From positions 1 through 51,669 of the forward strand of contig PLJS01000301.1 of the NCBI GenBank assembly GCA_003140315.1: a DNA stretch of 51,669 nucleotides, given 5' to 3'. The notes under the pieces were generated by a model, which was not told where the DNA came from, ran no database searches, and saw only the letters and a list, made by a program, of their open reading frames with translations. The stretch is from Hyphomicrobiales bacterium (GTDB lineage: Bacteria; Pseudomonadota; Alphaproteobacteria; Rhizobiales; Xanthobacteraceae). Both the position numbers and the translations under genes were made by a program. Positions 33,257 through 42,188 of the stretch are shown here, in pieces (the stretch's first letter is position 1; each line of letters starts with the position of its first letter).

Positions 33257-34870
33257 TCAGTGCCGTTCCTTGACATCGACGAACTTCAGATCCGGCCATT
33301 CCTCGATCGCACGCGACAGCGCCCAGGCATTTCGGGCGAGGAACACGAGGTCCGACGCATTGTCGTCGGCGATGCTCGATCGGTTCGACGCGCAGAAGCG
33401 CGCCACGGCATCGGGTTTGTCGCTCATGACCCAACGAGCCGTCTCGTAAGGGGCGCTCTCCAGCCGGATCGCGACGCCGTATTCCTGCGCGAGCCGCGAG
33501 GTCAGAACATCGAATTGAAGCGCGCCCACGGCGCCGAGCACCGGCCATCCTCCATCGCGCGGCCGGAAGATCTGCACGACCCCCTCCTCGGCGAGATCGC
33601 CGAGCGCACGATTGAGCTGCTTGGCACGCATCGCATCTTCCAGCACGACGCGGCGCAGCACTTCGGGAGCGAAATTCGGTATCCCGACAAACCGCAACGC
33701 TTCGCCTTCGGTCAGCGTATCGCCGACCCGCAACGTCCCGTGATTGGGGATGCCGATGATGTCGCCCGGAAAGGCCTCATCGATGGTTTCGCGCTGCTGC
33801 GCGAAGAAGAAGATCGGCGCGGCGATATTCATCATCTTACCCTCGCGCGCGTTGAAAAGCTTCATGCCGCGGCGGAACCGGCCCGAGCAGAGGCGCACGA
33901 ATGCGACGCGGTCGCGGTGGTTCGGGTCCATGTTGGCCTGGACCTTGAAGACGAAGCCCGTGACGTCTTTCTCATCCGGTTCGACCACGCGGCCGGTGGT
34001 TTTCCGCGGCAGCGCCCCCGGCGCCCAGCGTGCGAGGCAGTCGAGCAGCTCCGCGACGCCGAAATCCTTCAGCGCGCTGCCAAAGATCACCGGCGACAGA
34101 TGCCCCTCGCGAAACGCCTTGGCATCGAAGCCGGGCAGATCGCTGAGACACAGCGCCAGGCTTTCGAGCGCCGGCTGTGCGATGCGCTCCTCGATCGCCG
34201 GGTGACTGATCGTCTCGATGCTCGCGACCGGCTCGGTGCGCCCGAACGCATCCTTTAAGTCCTTCGCAGGCAGCAGCAGCTTCCGGCCGCCGACATCGAG
34301 GATACCGCGGAAGTCGACGCCCATGCCGAGCGGCCACGTCAAAAGCGTCAGATCCAGCGCCAAGCCCGACGAGATCTCGTCGAGCAGCGCCAGCGGGTCG
34401 TGCCCTTCGCGATCGATCTTGTTGATGAAGGTGATGATCGGGATATCGCGCAGGCGGCACACCTCGAACAGCTTGCGGGTCTGGCTCTCGATTCCCTTCG
34501 CTGCGTCGATCACCATCACGGCGGCGTCGACCGCGCTCAGCGTTCGATACGTGTCCTCGCTGAAGTCGGCATGGCCCGGCGTGTCGAGCAGGTTGAAGAC
34601 GATCCCGTCATGCTCGAACGTCATGACCGACGAGGTCACCGAGATGCCGCGCGCGCGCTCGATGTCGAGCCAGTCGGAGCGCGTGCGCCTGCGGTCGCCG
34701 CGCGCCCGCACCTGCCCGGCCATCTGGATCGCGCCGCCGAACAGCAGGAGCTTCTCGGTCAGCGTCGTCTTGCCGGCATCCGGATGCGAGATGATCGCGA
34801 AGGTCCGGCGCGGCGGGGTGCCGGATCGGTCGGATCGCGCGGCTTGCGGCAGAGCGGAAACGTCGAGCAT
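33257..34870 (-). CDS. prfC: Peptide chain release factor 3
   Basis: RF3, a translation GTPase that removes RF1/RF2 from the ribosome after termination. The 537-aa protein has G1 HPDAGKTT (29-36), the GISVTSSV switch I region (about 75-82), G3 DTPGHADF (about 95) and G4 NKID (about 149). KVQANMDPNHRDRVAFVRLCSGRFRRGMKL (domain 2) and VGALQFDVLTSRLAQEYGV (domain 3) complete the RF3 pattern. It lies on the minus strand in the middle of the Anbu cluster and is flanked on one side by a palindromic repeat. The divergent MBL-fold gene starts about 125 bases away. Confidence 0.97.
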   Translation of the reverse strand: MLDVSALPQAARSDRSGTPPRRTFAIISHPDAGKTTLTEKLLLFGGAIQMAGQVRARGDRRRTRSDWLDIERARGISVTSSVMTFEHDGIVFNLLDTPGHADFSEDTYRTLSAVDAAVMVIDAAKGIESQTRKLFEVCRLRDIPIITFINKIDREGHDPLALLDEISSGLALDLTLLTWPLGMGVDFRGILDVGGRKLLLPAKDLKDAFGRTEPVASIETISHPAIEERIAQPALESLALCLSDLPGFDAKAFREGHLSPVIFGSALKDFGVAELLDCLARWAPGALPRKTTGRVVEPDEKDVTGFVFKVQANMDPNHRDRVAFVRLCSGRFRRGMKLFNAREGKMMNIAAPIFFFAQQRETIDEAFPGDIIGIPNHGTLRVGDTLTEGEALRFVGIPNFAPEVLRRVVLEDAMRAKQLNRALGDLAEEGVVQIFRPRDGGWPVLGAVGALQFDVLTSRLAQEYGVAIRLESAPYETARWVMSDKPDAVARFCASNRSSIADDNASDLVFLARNAWALSRAIEEWPDLKFVDVKERH

Positions 34871-34994
34871 GGCGCGACCGATGTATGGGAAGTTCAGAAA
34901 AACTCAAGCGATTCCATGCGGCAACGTACCCGGGGCGCATTTGTCGGGTCGCCGCCGCGTGTTCTATAGAGGATGCAGCGACGCCCGCGGCGCC

Positions 34995-36356
34995 GTGCAT
35001 GGAACCGAAGCTTTGCAGATCACCTTCATCAACCATGCCTGCGTCAAGCTCGCGCTCGGCGATGTCGTGATCCTGTGCGATCCGTGGCTGTCCGGCGCGG
35101 CGTTCAACCAGGGCTGGGACCTGCTGATCAAGACGCCGCTGTCCGTCGATCAAGTCATGGACGGCGTGACCCACATCTGGGTGTCGCACGAGCACCCCGA
35201 CCATTTCGTGCCGAAATTCTTCTCCGACATCGCGCCCGGCTATGCGGCCAAGATCCCGGTGCTGTTCCAGAAGACACGCGACAAGCGCATCAAGTCATTT
35301 CTCGAATCGCGCGGCTTCACGGTCACCGAACTGGCCAACCGGCGCCAGCAATCGATCGGCTCCGTGCGCGTCACCTGCGGGGTGAGCGACTTCTACGATT
35401 CGTGGCTGCACGTCACCGACGGTGCAGGCTCTGTGCTCAATCTCAACGACTGCGCGGAGGGCGAGGAGAGCGAGTTACGCAATATCGCACGCCTGACTGG
35501 CCCGCTCGACGTGCTGCTGACCCAGTTCAGCTATGCGGCCTGGAAAGGCGGGCGCGCCAATGCGCATTTCCGCGAGCTCGCGGCCAAGCGCAAGCTCGAA
35601 ACCATCACGGCGCAGGTCAAGGCACTCAAGCCGCGCTATGTCGTGCCATTCGCGAGCTTCGTCTATTTCTCCAACGAGGAGAATTCCTACCTCAACGACC
35701 ATATCAATCGCCCGGACGCCGCCGCCGCCGCGATCACGGCGGCCGGAGCCGAGCCCGTGGTCCTCTACCCGCGTGATCACTGGACCGTCGGCGAGCCGTA
35801 TAATGATGGGGCGGCGCGCGCCGGCTATCGCGGCGTCTATGCCGAGATCGGCGCACTGCCGTTGCGCAAGCCGAGCGAGAGCGTGCCGCTCGATCAACTC
35901 GCGCGCGAATTCGAGGCCTATCAGGCCGGGATTTTCGAGCGCAATTCCGCCGGACTGATCCGCTTCCTGCGCCGCGTGCCGCTGCTCGGCGCGTTGCACC
36001 CGGTCACGATCCGCCTCACCGATCTCAATGAGACCGTCAGCGTCTCGATCGTCGACGGCTTTGCGGTCGCCACGGGCGCAACCGAGGACGTCGCGATGCA
36101 CTCCGACTCGCTGTCCTTCATTTTCAAGAATCCGTTCGGATTCGATACCCTGACGGTCAATGGCCGCTTCGAGGCGACCCCCGCGGGGTTTGGCAAGATG
36201 ACCAAATCGCTCGCCGTCGGCTCGCTCAACGCAATGGGGCTTGCCGTGTCGCCGAGCCTCGTGATGAACTTCAGGGTGGTTCTGATGCTGCTGCGCCGGC
36301 TTGCCGGAGTCGTTCGCAATATGACTCAAGCAAACCGCGCCGCGCGGGAAACCTGA
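34995..36356 (+). CDS. MBL-fold metallo-hydrolase within the Anbu cluster
   Basis: A 453-aa metallo-beta-lactamase-fold enzyme. The N-terminal metal site reads THIWVSHEHPDHFVPKFF, an HxHxDH motif. It begins ITFINHACVKLALGDVVILCDPWLSGAAFN. This places it near the UlaG/CMP-Neu5Ac-hydroxylase-like branch. The C-terminal third (LPLRKPSESVPLDQLAREFEAYQAG...) is a domain of unknown role, with a hydrophobic C-terminal stretch (FRVVLMLLRRLAGVV). The start is unsure: GTG at 34995 or TTG at 35013. It is co-directional with the transglutaminase gene 25 bases on, so it probably belongs to that transcript. Confidence 0.82.
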   Translation: MHGTEALQITFINHACVKLALGDVVILCDPWLSGAAFNQGWDLLIKTPLSVDQVMDGVTHIWVSHEHPDHFVPKFFSDIAPGYAAKIPVLFQKTRDKRIKSFLESRGFTVTELANRRQQSIGSVRVTCGVSDFYDSWLHVTDGAGSVLNLNDCAEGEESELRNIARLTGPLDVLLTQFSYAAWKGGRANAHFRELAAKRKLETITAQVKALKPRYVVPFASFVYFSNEENSYLNDHINRPDAAAAAITAAGAEPVVLYPRDHWTVGEPYNDGAARAGYRGVYAEIGALPLRKPSESVPLDQLAREFEAYQAGIFERNSAGLIRFLRRVPLLGALHPVTIRLTDLNETVSVSIVDGFAVATGATEDVAMHSDSLSFIFKNPFGFDTLTVNGRFEATPAGFGKMTKSLAVGSLNAMGLAVSPSLVMNFRVVLMLLRRLAGVVRNMTQANRAARET

Positions 36357-36381
36357 TCCGACGCGGCCGATTGGGAGCGCC

Positions 36382-37206
36382 ATGCGTATCCACATCTCGC
36401 ATGAGACCCGCTACCGCTACGACGCGCCGACCCATGGCGTGATCCAGACGCTGCGCCTCACACCGCGCAACCATGACGGCCAGTTCGTCGCCGACTGGCG
36501 CATCGACGTCTCCGAGGATTGCCGCCTCGACGTGCAGGAGGACGCCTTCGGCAACATCACCCACACCTTCACGGTCGAGGGACCGTTCGCCGACCTCTCG
36601 GTCGCGGTCGAAGGCGAGGTCGAGGTGCAGGATACCGCCGGCGTCATACGCGGCGCGGTCGAGCGCTTTCCGCCGAGCCTCTATCTGCGCCCGACGCCGC
36701 TCACCACAGCCGATGAGGCGATCACCGATTTCGCACGCGAGACGAGGAGCCGCGAAACCGGCACGCTGGCGCTCCTCCACGCGCTGCTCGGCCGGATCAA
36801 CAACGAGATGACCTACGACACCGACCCGACCCGTGCGACCACGACCGCCGCGGAAGCTTTCGCGCTCAAGCGGGGCGTGTGCCAGGACCTCACCCACGTG
36901 TTCATCGCGGCGGCGCGCCATCTCGACGTTCCGGCGCGCTATGTCGGCGGCTATTTCCGCCGCGCCGACGGCGTGGTCGACCAGGACGCAGGCCATGCCT
37001 GGGCCGAGGCGCACGTGCCTTCGGTCGGATGGATCGCGTTCGATCCAGCCAACGGCATCTGCACGACCGATGCCCATGTGCGCGTCGCGATCGGGCTCGA
37101 CTATCTGGGTGCGGCCCCGGTGCGCGGCAGCCGCTATGGCGGGGGCGCCGAAACCATGGCGGTCAAGGTCCGCGTCGACCAGGCGGCGCGGCAGGTGCAA
37201 AGCTAG
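36382..37206 (+). CDS. Transglutaminase-like cysteine protease (Anbu cluster)
   Basis: A 274-aa transglutaminase-fold protein (COG1305). The catalytic triad is Cys167 (KRGVCQDLTHVF), His205 (DAGHAWAEA) and Asp221 (AFDPANG). The N-terminal half (1-100) is the bacterial TGase N-terminal beta domain (MRIHISHETRYRYDAPTHGVIQTLRLTPRNHDGQ). Such enzymes cleave or cross-link peptides; in this cluster one is predicted to process the ATP-grasp product. It lies 25 bases after the MBL-fold gene and is followed by Anbu. Confidence 0.93.
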   Translation: MRIHISHETRYRYDAPTHGVIQTLRLTPRNHDGQFVADWRIDVSEDCRLDVQEDAFGNITHTFTVEGPFADLSVAVEGEVEVQDTAGVIRGAVERFPPSLYLRPTPLTTADEAITDFARETRSRETGTLALLHALLGRINNEMTYDTDPTRATTTAAEAFALKRGVCQDLTHVFIAAARHLDVPARYVGGYFRRADGVVDQDAGHAWAEAHVPSVGWIAFDPANGICTTDAHVRVAIGLDYLGAAPVRGSRYGGGAETMAVKVRVDQAARQVQS

Positions 37207-37346
37207 ATAGCGCCCGCCTGCGGTTCCCTGTTACAAGCTGTAGCGGCATGGCTCTGTCCCAGCGCAATGCACAATTCGTCTATTGCGCCGCATTGCGGAG
37301 CCGTCGCCCGCACCGCTAAACTCCCGGGCGTGGGGTCTGAGTCGTC

Positions 37347-38207
37347 ATGACTTATTGCTGTGGAATGCTGCTGCGCGACGGGTTGGTGATGCTCGCCGAC
37401 ACGCGCACCAATGCGGGCCTCGACAACGTCTCGGTGTTCCGCAAGCTGCGCGTCTTCGGCAAGCCCGGGGAGCGCGTGATGGGGCTTGCCTCATCCGGCA
37501 ACCTCTCCGTCAGCCAGTCGGTCGTGAGCACGCTCAACGAAGGCATCAAGAACCCCGAAACCGGCGAGATGGAAAACCTGCTGAACGCGCCGACCATGTT
37601 CCAGGCCGCGCAGCTCATCGGCCGCGCCATCCGCCAGGTGCACATCAGCGAGGGGCGCGCGCCAGAGGCGGCCGATCCCGGTTTCAACGTGTCGTTCCTG
37701 TTCGGCGGCGAGATTGCCGGCGATCGGCTGCGGCTATTCATGATCTATCCGGAGGGCAACTCGATCGAGTGCACGGTCGACACGCCCTATCTGCAGATCG
37801 GCGAGCACAAATACGGCAAGCCGGTCCTCGATCGCGCGATCACCTACAGCATCGACCTCTACACCGCGCTCAAGATCGGGCTCATCTCGGTCGACTCGAC
37901 CATGCGCTCCAATCTCGGCGTCGGCATGCCGCTCGACGTGCTCGTGGTCCGGCGCGGCGCGTTCGATGCCGACCTCGATTACCGCATCGGGCCGAGCGAG
38001 CCGTATTTCCGCGATCTGCGCGAGAGCTGGTCGCGGGCCTTGCGCGCCGCCCAGGCCGCGATCCCGGTTCCGACCTACAAGACCCTGTTGGGCCGCAAGC
38101 TCGCCCCTGCGATCCTGACCGACATCGATCCCGAAGAGGCGTTTGCCGAGGCCGCGCCGCCCTCCCCCCAGCAGGCCGCCGGCATGCCCTCGGTCAAGAG
38201 CAACTGA
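37347..38207 (+). CDS. Anbu (bacterial proteasome homologue) peptidase
   Basis: A 286-aa Ntn-hydrolase of the Anbu family (COG3484), an oligomeric proteasome-like protein. Removal of Met1 exposes Thr (MTYCCGMLL). The other catalytic residues fit: Asp in MLADTRTNAG and Lys in VFRKLRVFG. LTYCxG-type starts are unique to Anbu. The C-terminal part carries YFRDLRESWSRALRAAQAAIP and a Pro/Ala-rich tail. It is the last gene of the cluster and is followed by a T-rich hairpin terminator. Its substrates are unknown, but the fixed co-occurrence with ATP-grasp, alpha-E and TGase suggests peptide or protein turnover. Confidence 0.93.
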   Translation: MTYCCGMLLRDGLVMLADTRTNAGLDNVSVFRKLRVFGKPGERVMGLASSGNLSVSQSVVSTLNEGIKNPETGEMENLLNAPTMFQAAQLIGRAIRQVHISEGRAPEAADPGFNVSFLFGGEIAGDRLRLFMIYPEGNSIECTVDTPYLQIGEHKYGKPVLDRAITYSIDLYTALKIGLISVDSTMRSNLGVGMPLDVLVVRRGAFDADLDYRIGPSEPYFRDLRESWSRALRAAQAAIPVPTYKTLLGRKLAPAILTDIDPEEAFAEAAPPSPQQAAGMPSVKSN

Positions 38208-38228
38208 CCGCCGGGCCGTCTTTTTTTT
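38206..38228 (+). terminator. Probable rho-independent terminator after Anbu
   Basis: Beginning within the stop codon, GACCGC and GCCGTC arms (one C:C mismatch) form a short GC stem with a small loop, directly followed by eight T residues (38221-38228). It ends the Anbu transcript about 155 bases before the GGDEF-EAL gene. Confidence 0.7.
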
Positions 38229-38382
38229 CGGAACTGTCTTTATTTACCGTGTGTTAGGGACGCTGCACGAATCGGCGCCATGAGCGGAATATTCCGCCGC
38301 ACCCGATACCATCGCAAAGCTTTCACAAGTTCTCCGACCTAATGTGGCAGTCGCCAACCAACGGTAACCCGGGGGGACCGCC

Positions 38383-40638
38383 GTGTGGCCACAGGCTGCA
38401 ACGCGGCTGACAAGATTCCGCGGCTGGATCGCCGGCGGCAGGCCGCGCCTGATCGGCGCGCTGCCGATCGGGTTCCTTGTTGCCATCGCGGTCGTCTGCA
38501 TCGTGGTGGCCGTGTTCTCTTCGGCGCAACGCGCCGACCAGGAAGAGCTTGTCCAGGAGCGCCAGCAATTCGCCAACGCGCTCGCCGACCGCGGCCGGCT
38601 CGTGCTGCATGAGCTGGAAAACGTCACCGCCTCCGACGACGTGCTGGCGCATCTGCGCTCTGAATTTGTTCCCGCCTGGGTCCACCATCGCGTCGGCTTG
38701 CGGCTATCGACCTTCTTCGCGCATGAGCACGTCTTCGTTCTCGATGGCTCCGATCATCTGACCTATGCGCTGCACGGCAATGCCAGTGCCGACCCGTCCT
38801 CGTTCGAGCCGGGCCGCCCCGATCTTACTCGCGTCATCGACCTGCTGCGCGGACGCGCGTTGGCGGACGATGGCGAACGATATGCACAGGCGTCCGTCGA
38901 CGCGGTGACCGGACTCGGCCGCCCGCGCCGCGCGCAGCGGCTGCAGATGTTCATGACCCGGCCCGCGATCGTCGCGGGCATCGCGGCCGCACTGCCCGAC
39001 GACGCCGCCAAGGGTCCGCCCCCGCTCGTCCTTGCGGTCAAGTTCGTCGACGGCGCCCTCCTGGCCGAGATCGGCCAGCGCTTCGATCTGCCGAACCTGC
39101 GTACGATCGCAGCCGAGCCGGTCGGCAAGGACGACACCGTGTTCGTTGCCGCGAGCGCCGGTGGCGAGGCGGTTGCCTTCGCCTGGACGCCGAACCGGCC
39201 CGGCAGCCTGATCGTGAAGACGGTGCTTCCCTTCATCGCGTTCGCGCTCGCGGGCCTGGCGGTGCTGGTCGGTCTCGCGCTGCGCTTCATCCGGCGCACC
39301 GCCGCCACCATCGCGGAAGGCGAAATCCGGCTGCGCCATCTCGCGCTGCACGACCCGCTCTCCGGCCTGCCCAACCGGACCTATTTCGGCGAGCGGCTCG
39401 CATCCGTGATCGAGGACGTCGGGCGCGACGGCACGCTCGGCGCCGTGCTCGCGATCGACCTCGATCATTTCAAGGATATCAACGACACGCTCGGCCATCA
39501 TGTCGGCGACGGGCTGATCCGCGCGGTGGCGCAGCGCCTTTCCCGCGCCTTGCGCGACGGCGACCTGGTGGCGCGGCTCGGCGGTGACGAATTCGCCGTC
39601 ATCACCACCGACGTACCCGAGCTGAGCGCGCTGGAACGCGTCGCCGAGCGCCTGATCGAGACGCTGCGCGCGCCCTACGCGATCATGAGCCACACGCTCG
39701 TGATCGGCGCGAGCGTCGGCATCGCGCTGATCGATCGCCGCTCCGCGGATTCCGCCGACATCATGCGCCGCGCCGACGTCGCGCTCTATCGCGCCAAGAA
39801 CGAGGGCCGCAACCGCGCCTGCATCTACGATGCCGACATGGACGCGGACCTGCGCGAGCGCAAGGAGCTCGAGAACGACCTGCGCGCCGCGATCGCCGAG
39901 AACGGGCTCAGCGTCGCCTACCAGCCGATCATGAATGCGAGCGGCGAGAAGATGGCCGGCGTCGAGGCGCTCTGCCGCTGGCATCATCCGCGCCGCGGCG
40001 ACGTCGGGCCCTCCGTGTTCATCCCGATCGCCGAGCGCAGCGAATTGATCATTGCGCTGGGCGAATGGGTGCTGCGCAAGGCTTGCCTGGAGGCGGCGGC
40101 CTGGACCGGACTCACCGTCGCGGTGAACGTCTCGCCGCTCCAGTTCCGCCGCCAGGATTTCGTCGAGGTGGTCGAGCGCATCCTGGCCGAGACCCGCTTC
40201 GATCCGCACCGGCTCGAACTGGAGCTGACCGAATCGACGCTCCTCGGCAACGTCGACGAAGCCGAGAAGGCGATGCTGCGCCTGAAAGCGCGCGGCGTGC
40301 GCTTCGCGCTCGACGATTTCGGCACCGGCTATTCGAGCCTGCACTATCTGCGCCGCTTCCCCTTCGACCGGATCAAGATCGATCGCTCGTTCGTGCTCTC
40401 GATCGAGACCGCGGCCGACGCCGCCTCGATCGTGCACGCCATCGTCTCGCTCGGCCGCGGGCTCGGCATGAAGGTGACGGCGGAAGGCGTCGAGACTGCC
40501 GAGCAGCAGCTCTTCCTGCGCGCCGCCGGCGTGCATTCGATGCAGGGCTATCGCTTCGGCAAGCCGGCGCCCGCGCAGACGATCACGGACCGCCTGGAAG
40601 ACGCGAGCCTCACCGCGCTCAAGATCGCCGCGAGCTGA
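38383..40638 (+). CDS. CHASE4-GGDEF-EAL cyclic-di-GMP enzyme
   Basis: 751 aa with TM1 (about 24-46), a periplasmic CHASE4-type sensor (about 50-275), TM2 (about 281-301), GGDEF (about 315-485) and EAL (about 490-745). RLGGDEF (398-404) is intact, and the inhibitory site RDGD (391-394) sits exactly five residues before it. The EAL domain has EALCRW, ELTEST, DDFGTG and AEGVET. Active cyclase and phosphodiesterase are possible, with product inhibition of the cyclase. GTG at 38383 follows a G-rich ribosome site. It is not obviously in an operon. Confidence 0.93.
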   Translation: MWPQAATRLTRFRGWIAGGRPRLIGALPIGFLVAIAVVCIVVAVFSSAQRADQEELVQERQQFANALADRGRLVLHELENVTASDDVLAHLRSEFVPAWVHHRVGLRLSTFFAHEHVFVLDGSDHLTYALHGNASADPSSFEPGRPDLTRVIDLLRGRALADDGERYAQASVDAVTGLGRPRRAQRLQMFMTRPAIVAGIAAALPDDAAKGPPPLVLAVKFVDGALLAEIGQRFDLPNLRTIAAEPVGKDDTVFVAASAGGEAVAFAWTPNRPGSLIVKTVLPFIAFALAGLAVLVGLALRFIRRTAATIAEGEIRLRHLALHDPLSGLPNRTYFGERLASVIEDVGRDGTLGAVLAIDLDHFKDINDTLGHHVGDGLIRAVAQRLSRALRDGDLVARLGGDEFAVITTDVPELSALERVAERLIETLRAPYAIMSHTLVIGASVGIALIDRRSADSADIMRRADVALYRAKNEGRNRACIYDADMDADLRERKELENDLRAAIAENGLSVAYQPIMNASGEKMAGVEALCRWHHPRRGDVGPSVFIPIAERSELIIALGEWVLRKACLEAAAWTGLTVAVNVSPLQFRRQDFVEVVERILAETRFDPHRLELELTESTLLGNVDEAEKAMLRLKARGVRFALDDFGTGYSSLHYLRRFPFDRIKIDRSFVLSIETAADAASIVHAIVSLGRGLGMKVTAEGVETAEQQLFLRAAGVHSMQGYRFGKPAPAQTITDRLEDASLTALKIAAS

Positions 40639-40656
40639 GGCGCGCGCCGCGCCGCG

Positions 40657-41619
40657 CTAATCGAGCCGCGCGCCCGAGCGCTGCACCACATCGCGCCACT
40701 TGGCGGAGTCGCTGCGGATCACTTCGGCGAACTCCTCAGGCGTGCCGCCCGCTGGCTCGTCCCCGATCAGGGCGAAGCGCTCCTGGAACGACGGCGTATT
40801 GATCGCGCGGTTGATCGCCGCGTTGAGCTTGTCGACGATCGGGCGCGGGATGCCGGCCGGTCCGATCACGCCACTCCAGGTCGGCGCCGCATAGCCCGGC
40901 ACGCCGGCTTCGGCGACCGTCGGCAGATCGGGAAATCCGGGCGAGCGGTGCTCGCCGGTCACCGCGAGCGCGCGCACCGTACCGGCGCGCGCGAACGGCG
41001 CGATCGAATTGAGGCTCTCGAACATGAGCTGCACGCGGCCCGCGATCAGGTCGTTGATCGCCGCCGCGCCGCCGCGATAGGGCACGTGCACGATCTCCAC
41101 CCCGGCCATGAACTTGAACAGTTCGCCGCCGACATGGCCGGGCGAGCCGTTGCTCGATGACGCGTTGGAGAGCTTACCGGGATTTTTCTTGGCGTAGTCG
41201 ATCAACTCGGCGACGGTGCGGAACGGCGCGTCCGGCGCCACCGCCAGCAGCATGTGGCCGCGCGCGACAAGCGCGATCGGCTGAAAATCGCGCTCGATGT
41301 CGTAAGGCAGCTTCGCCACCATGTGGCGCGTGATCGCGAGCGCGCCGATCGGACCCATGCAGAGCGTGTAGCCGTCGGGCTCGGACTTCGCCGTGAGGTC
41401 GAGGCCGATAGTGAGCGCACCGCCCGGCCGATTGTCCACCAGGATCTGCTGGCCGAGTTGCTTTCCGAGTTCCGCCGACAAGATGCGCGCGAGCGTGTCG
41501 GTTGCGCTGCCGGCCGCCTGCGGGACGATCAGGCGGATCGGTTTGTCGGGGTATTCGGCGCGCGCGGGCAGACAAAACGCTGCCGCGAGCACTACGATGA
41601 GACATCGCAGGCCACGCAT
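40657..41619 (-). CDS. Bug/TctC-family periplasmic solute-binding protein
   Basis: A 320-aa Bug receptor. A signal peptide ends at residue 21 (CLPARA), then EYPDKPIRLIVPQAAGSATDTLARIL. Family marks: EPDGYTLCMGPIGALAITRHM, VHVPYRGGAAAINDLIAGRVQLMF, IGPAGIPRPIVDKLN. It differs from the Bug proteins at the left end. The frame is open to 41640, but ATG at 41619 follows GGGAGGAACGATC. It is divergent from DUF1203. No transporter genes nearby. Confidence 0.92.
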   Translation of the reverse strand: MRGLRCLIVVLAAAFCLPARAEYPDKPIRLIVPQAAGSATDTLARILSAELGKQLGQQILVDNRPGGALTIGLDLTAKSEPDGYTLCMGPIGALAITRHMVAKLPYDIERDFQPIALVARGHMLLAVAPDAPFRTVAELIDYAKKNPGKLSNASSSNGSPGHVGGELFKFMAGVEIVHVPYRGGAAAINDLIAGRVQLMFESLNSIAPFARAGTVRALAVTGEHRSPGFPDLPTVAEAGVPGYAAPTWSGVIGPAGIPRPIVDKLNAAINRAINTPSFQERFALIGDEPAGGTPEEFAEVIRSDSAKWRDVVQRSGARLD

Positions 41620-41729
41620 GATCGTTCCTCCCGGCGGCATCGTAGCAACTCGGCGCCCATCCCGGAAATCGGGTGGGATGCGGGCGGCCCGGCCGCCATA
41701 TCGGTGTGAGAAGAGGATGGAGGACGATC

Positions 41730-42188
41730 ATGAGCTTCCGCATCACCGGCCTGCCGGCTGAGAATTTCGCCCACCTATTCGCGCTGCCGGACGACGCGCT
41801 CGCAGCGCAAGGCGCCGTGCGCCGCACCGCCGACGGCCCCTACCCGTGCCGCATCAGCCTCACCGACTCCGCGCCCGGCGATGAGCTGATCCTGGTGAAT
41901 TACGAGCATCATCCGGTCGACTCACCGTATCGCATGCGGTTCGCGATCTATGTACGCAAGGGCGAAGAGACCTACGACAAGGTCGACGAAGTGCCGCAAC
42001 AGTTGCGCACGCGGACGCTCGCCGCGCGTGCGTTCGATGCCAACGGTATGATGGTCGGCCGCGAACTTGTCGAAGGCTCGCGTCTCGAAGACGCGATCGA
42101 GCGGCTGCTCGCCGTGCCCGGCGCCGCCTACCTGCACATCCATTACGCCGCGGCCGGCTGCTACGCGGCGCGCGTCGAGCGCGCATGA
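41730..42188 (+). CDS. DUF1203 domain-containing protein
   Basis: A 152-aa protein of the DUF1203 family, of unknown function, mainly in proteobacteria. The conserved segments are RISLTDSAPGDELILVNYEHHPVDSPYRMRFAIYVRKG and the C-terminal YLHIHYAAAGCYAARV. The cluster of His and the final Cys may form a metal site. ATG at 41730 follows GGAGGACGATC. The end overlaps the next start (ATGA), so translation is coupled to the Ogt-like gene. Confidence 0.85.
   Translation: MSFRITGLPAENFAHLFALPDDALAAQGAVRRTADGPYPCRISLTDSAPGDELILVNYEHHPVDSPYRMRFAIYVRKGEETYDKVDEVPQQLRTRTLAARAFDANGMMVGRELVEGSRLEDAIERLLAVPGAAYLHIHYAAAGCYAARVERA

Noticed and set aside
34218-34994. Extension of the MBL-fold frame to 34218
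   Set aside because: This part lies antisense to prfC and has no homology-like pattern; the MBL domain starts after 34995.
38704-40536. Long minus-strand frame opposite the CHASE4-GGDEF-EAL gene (610 aa)
   Set aside because: Shadow of the real gene; no domain can be read in it and the opposite strand has exact catalytic motifs.
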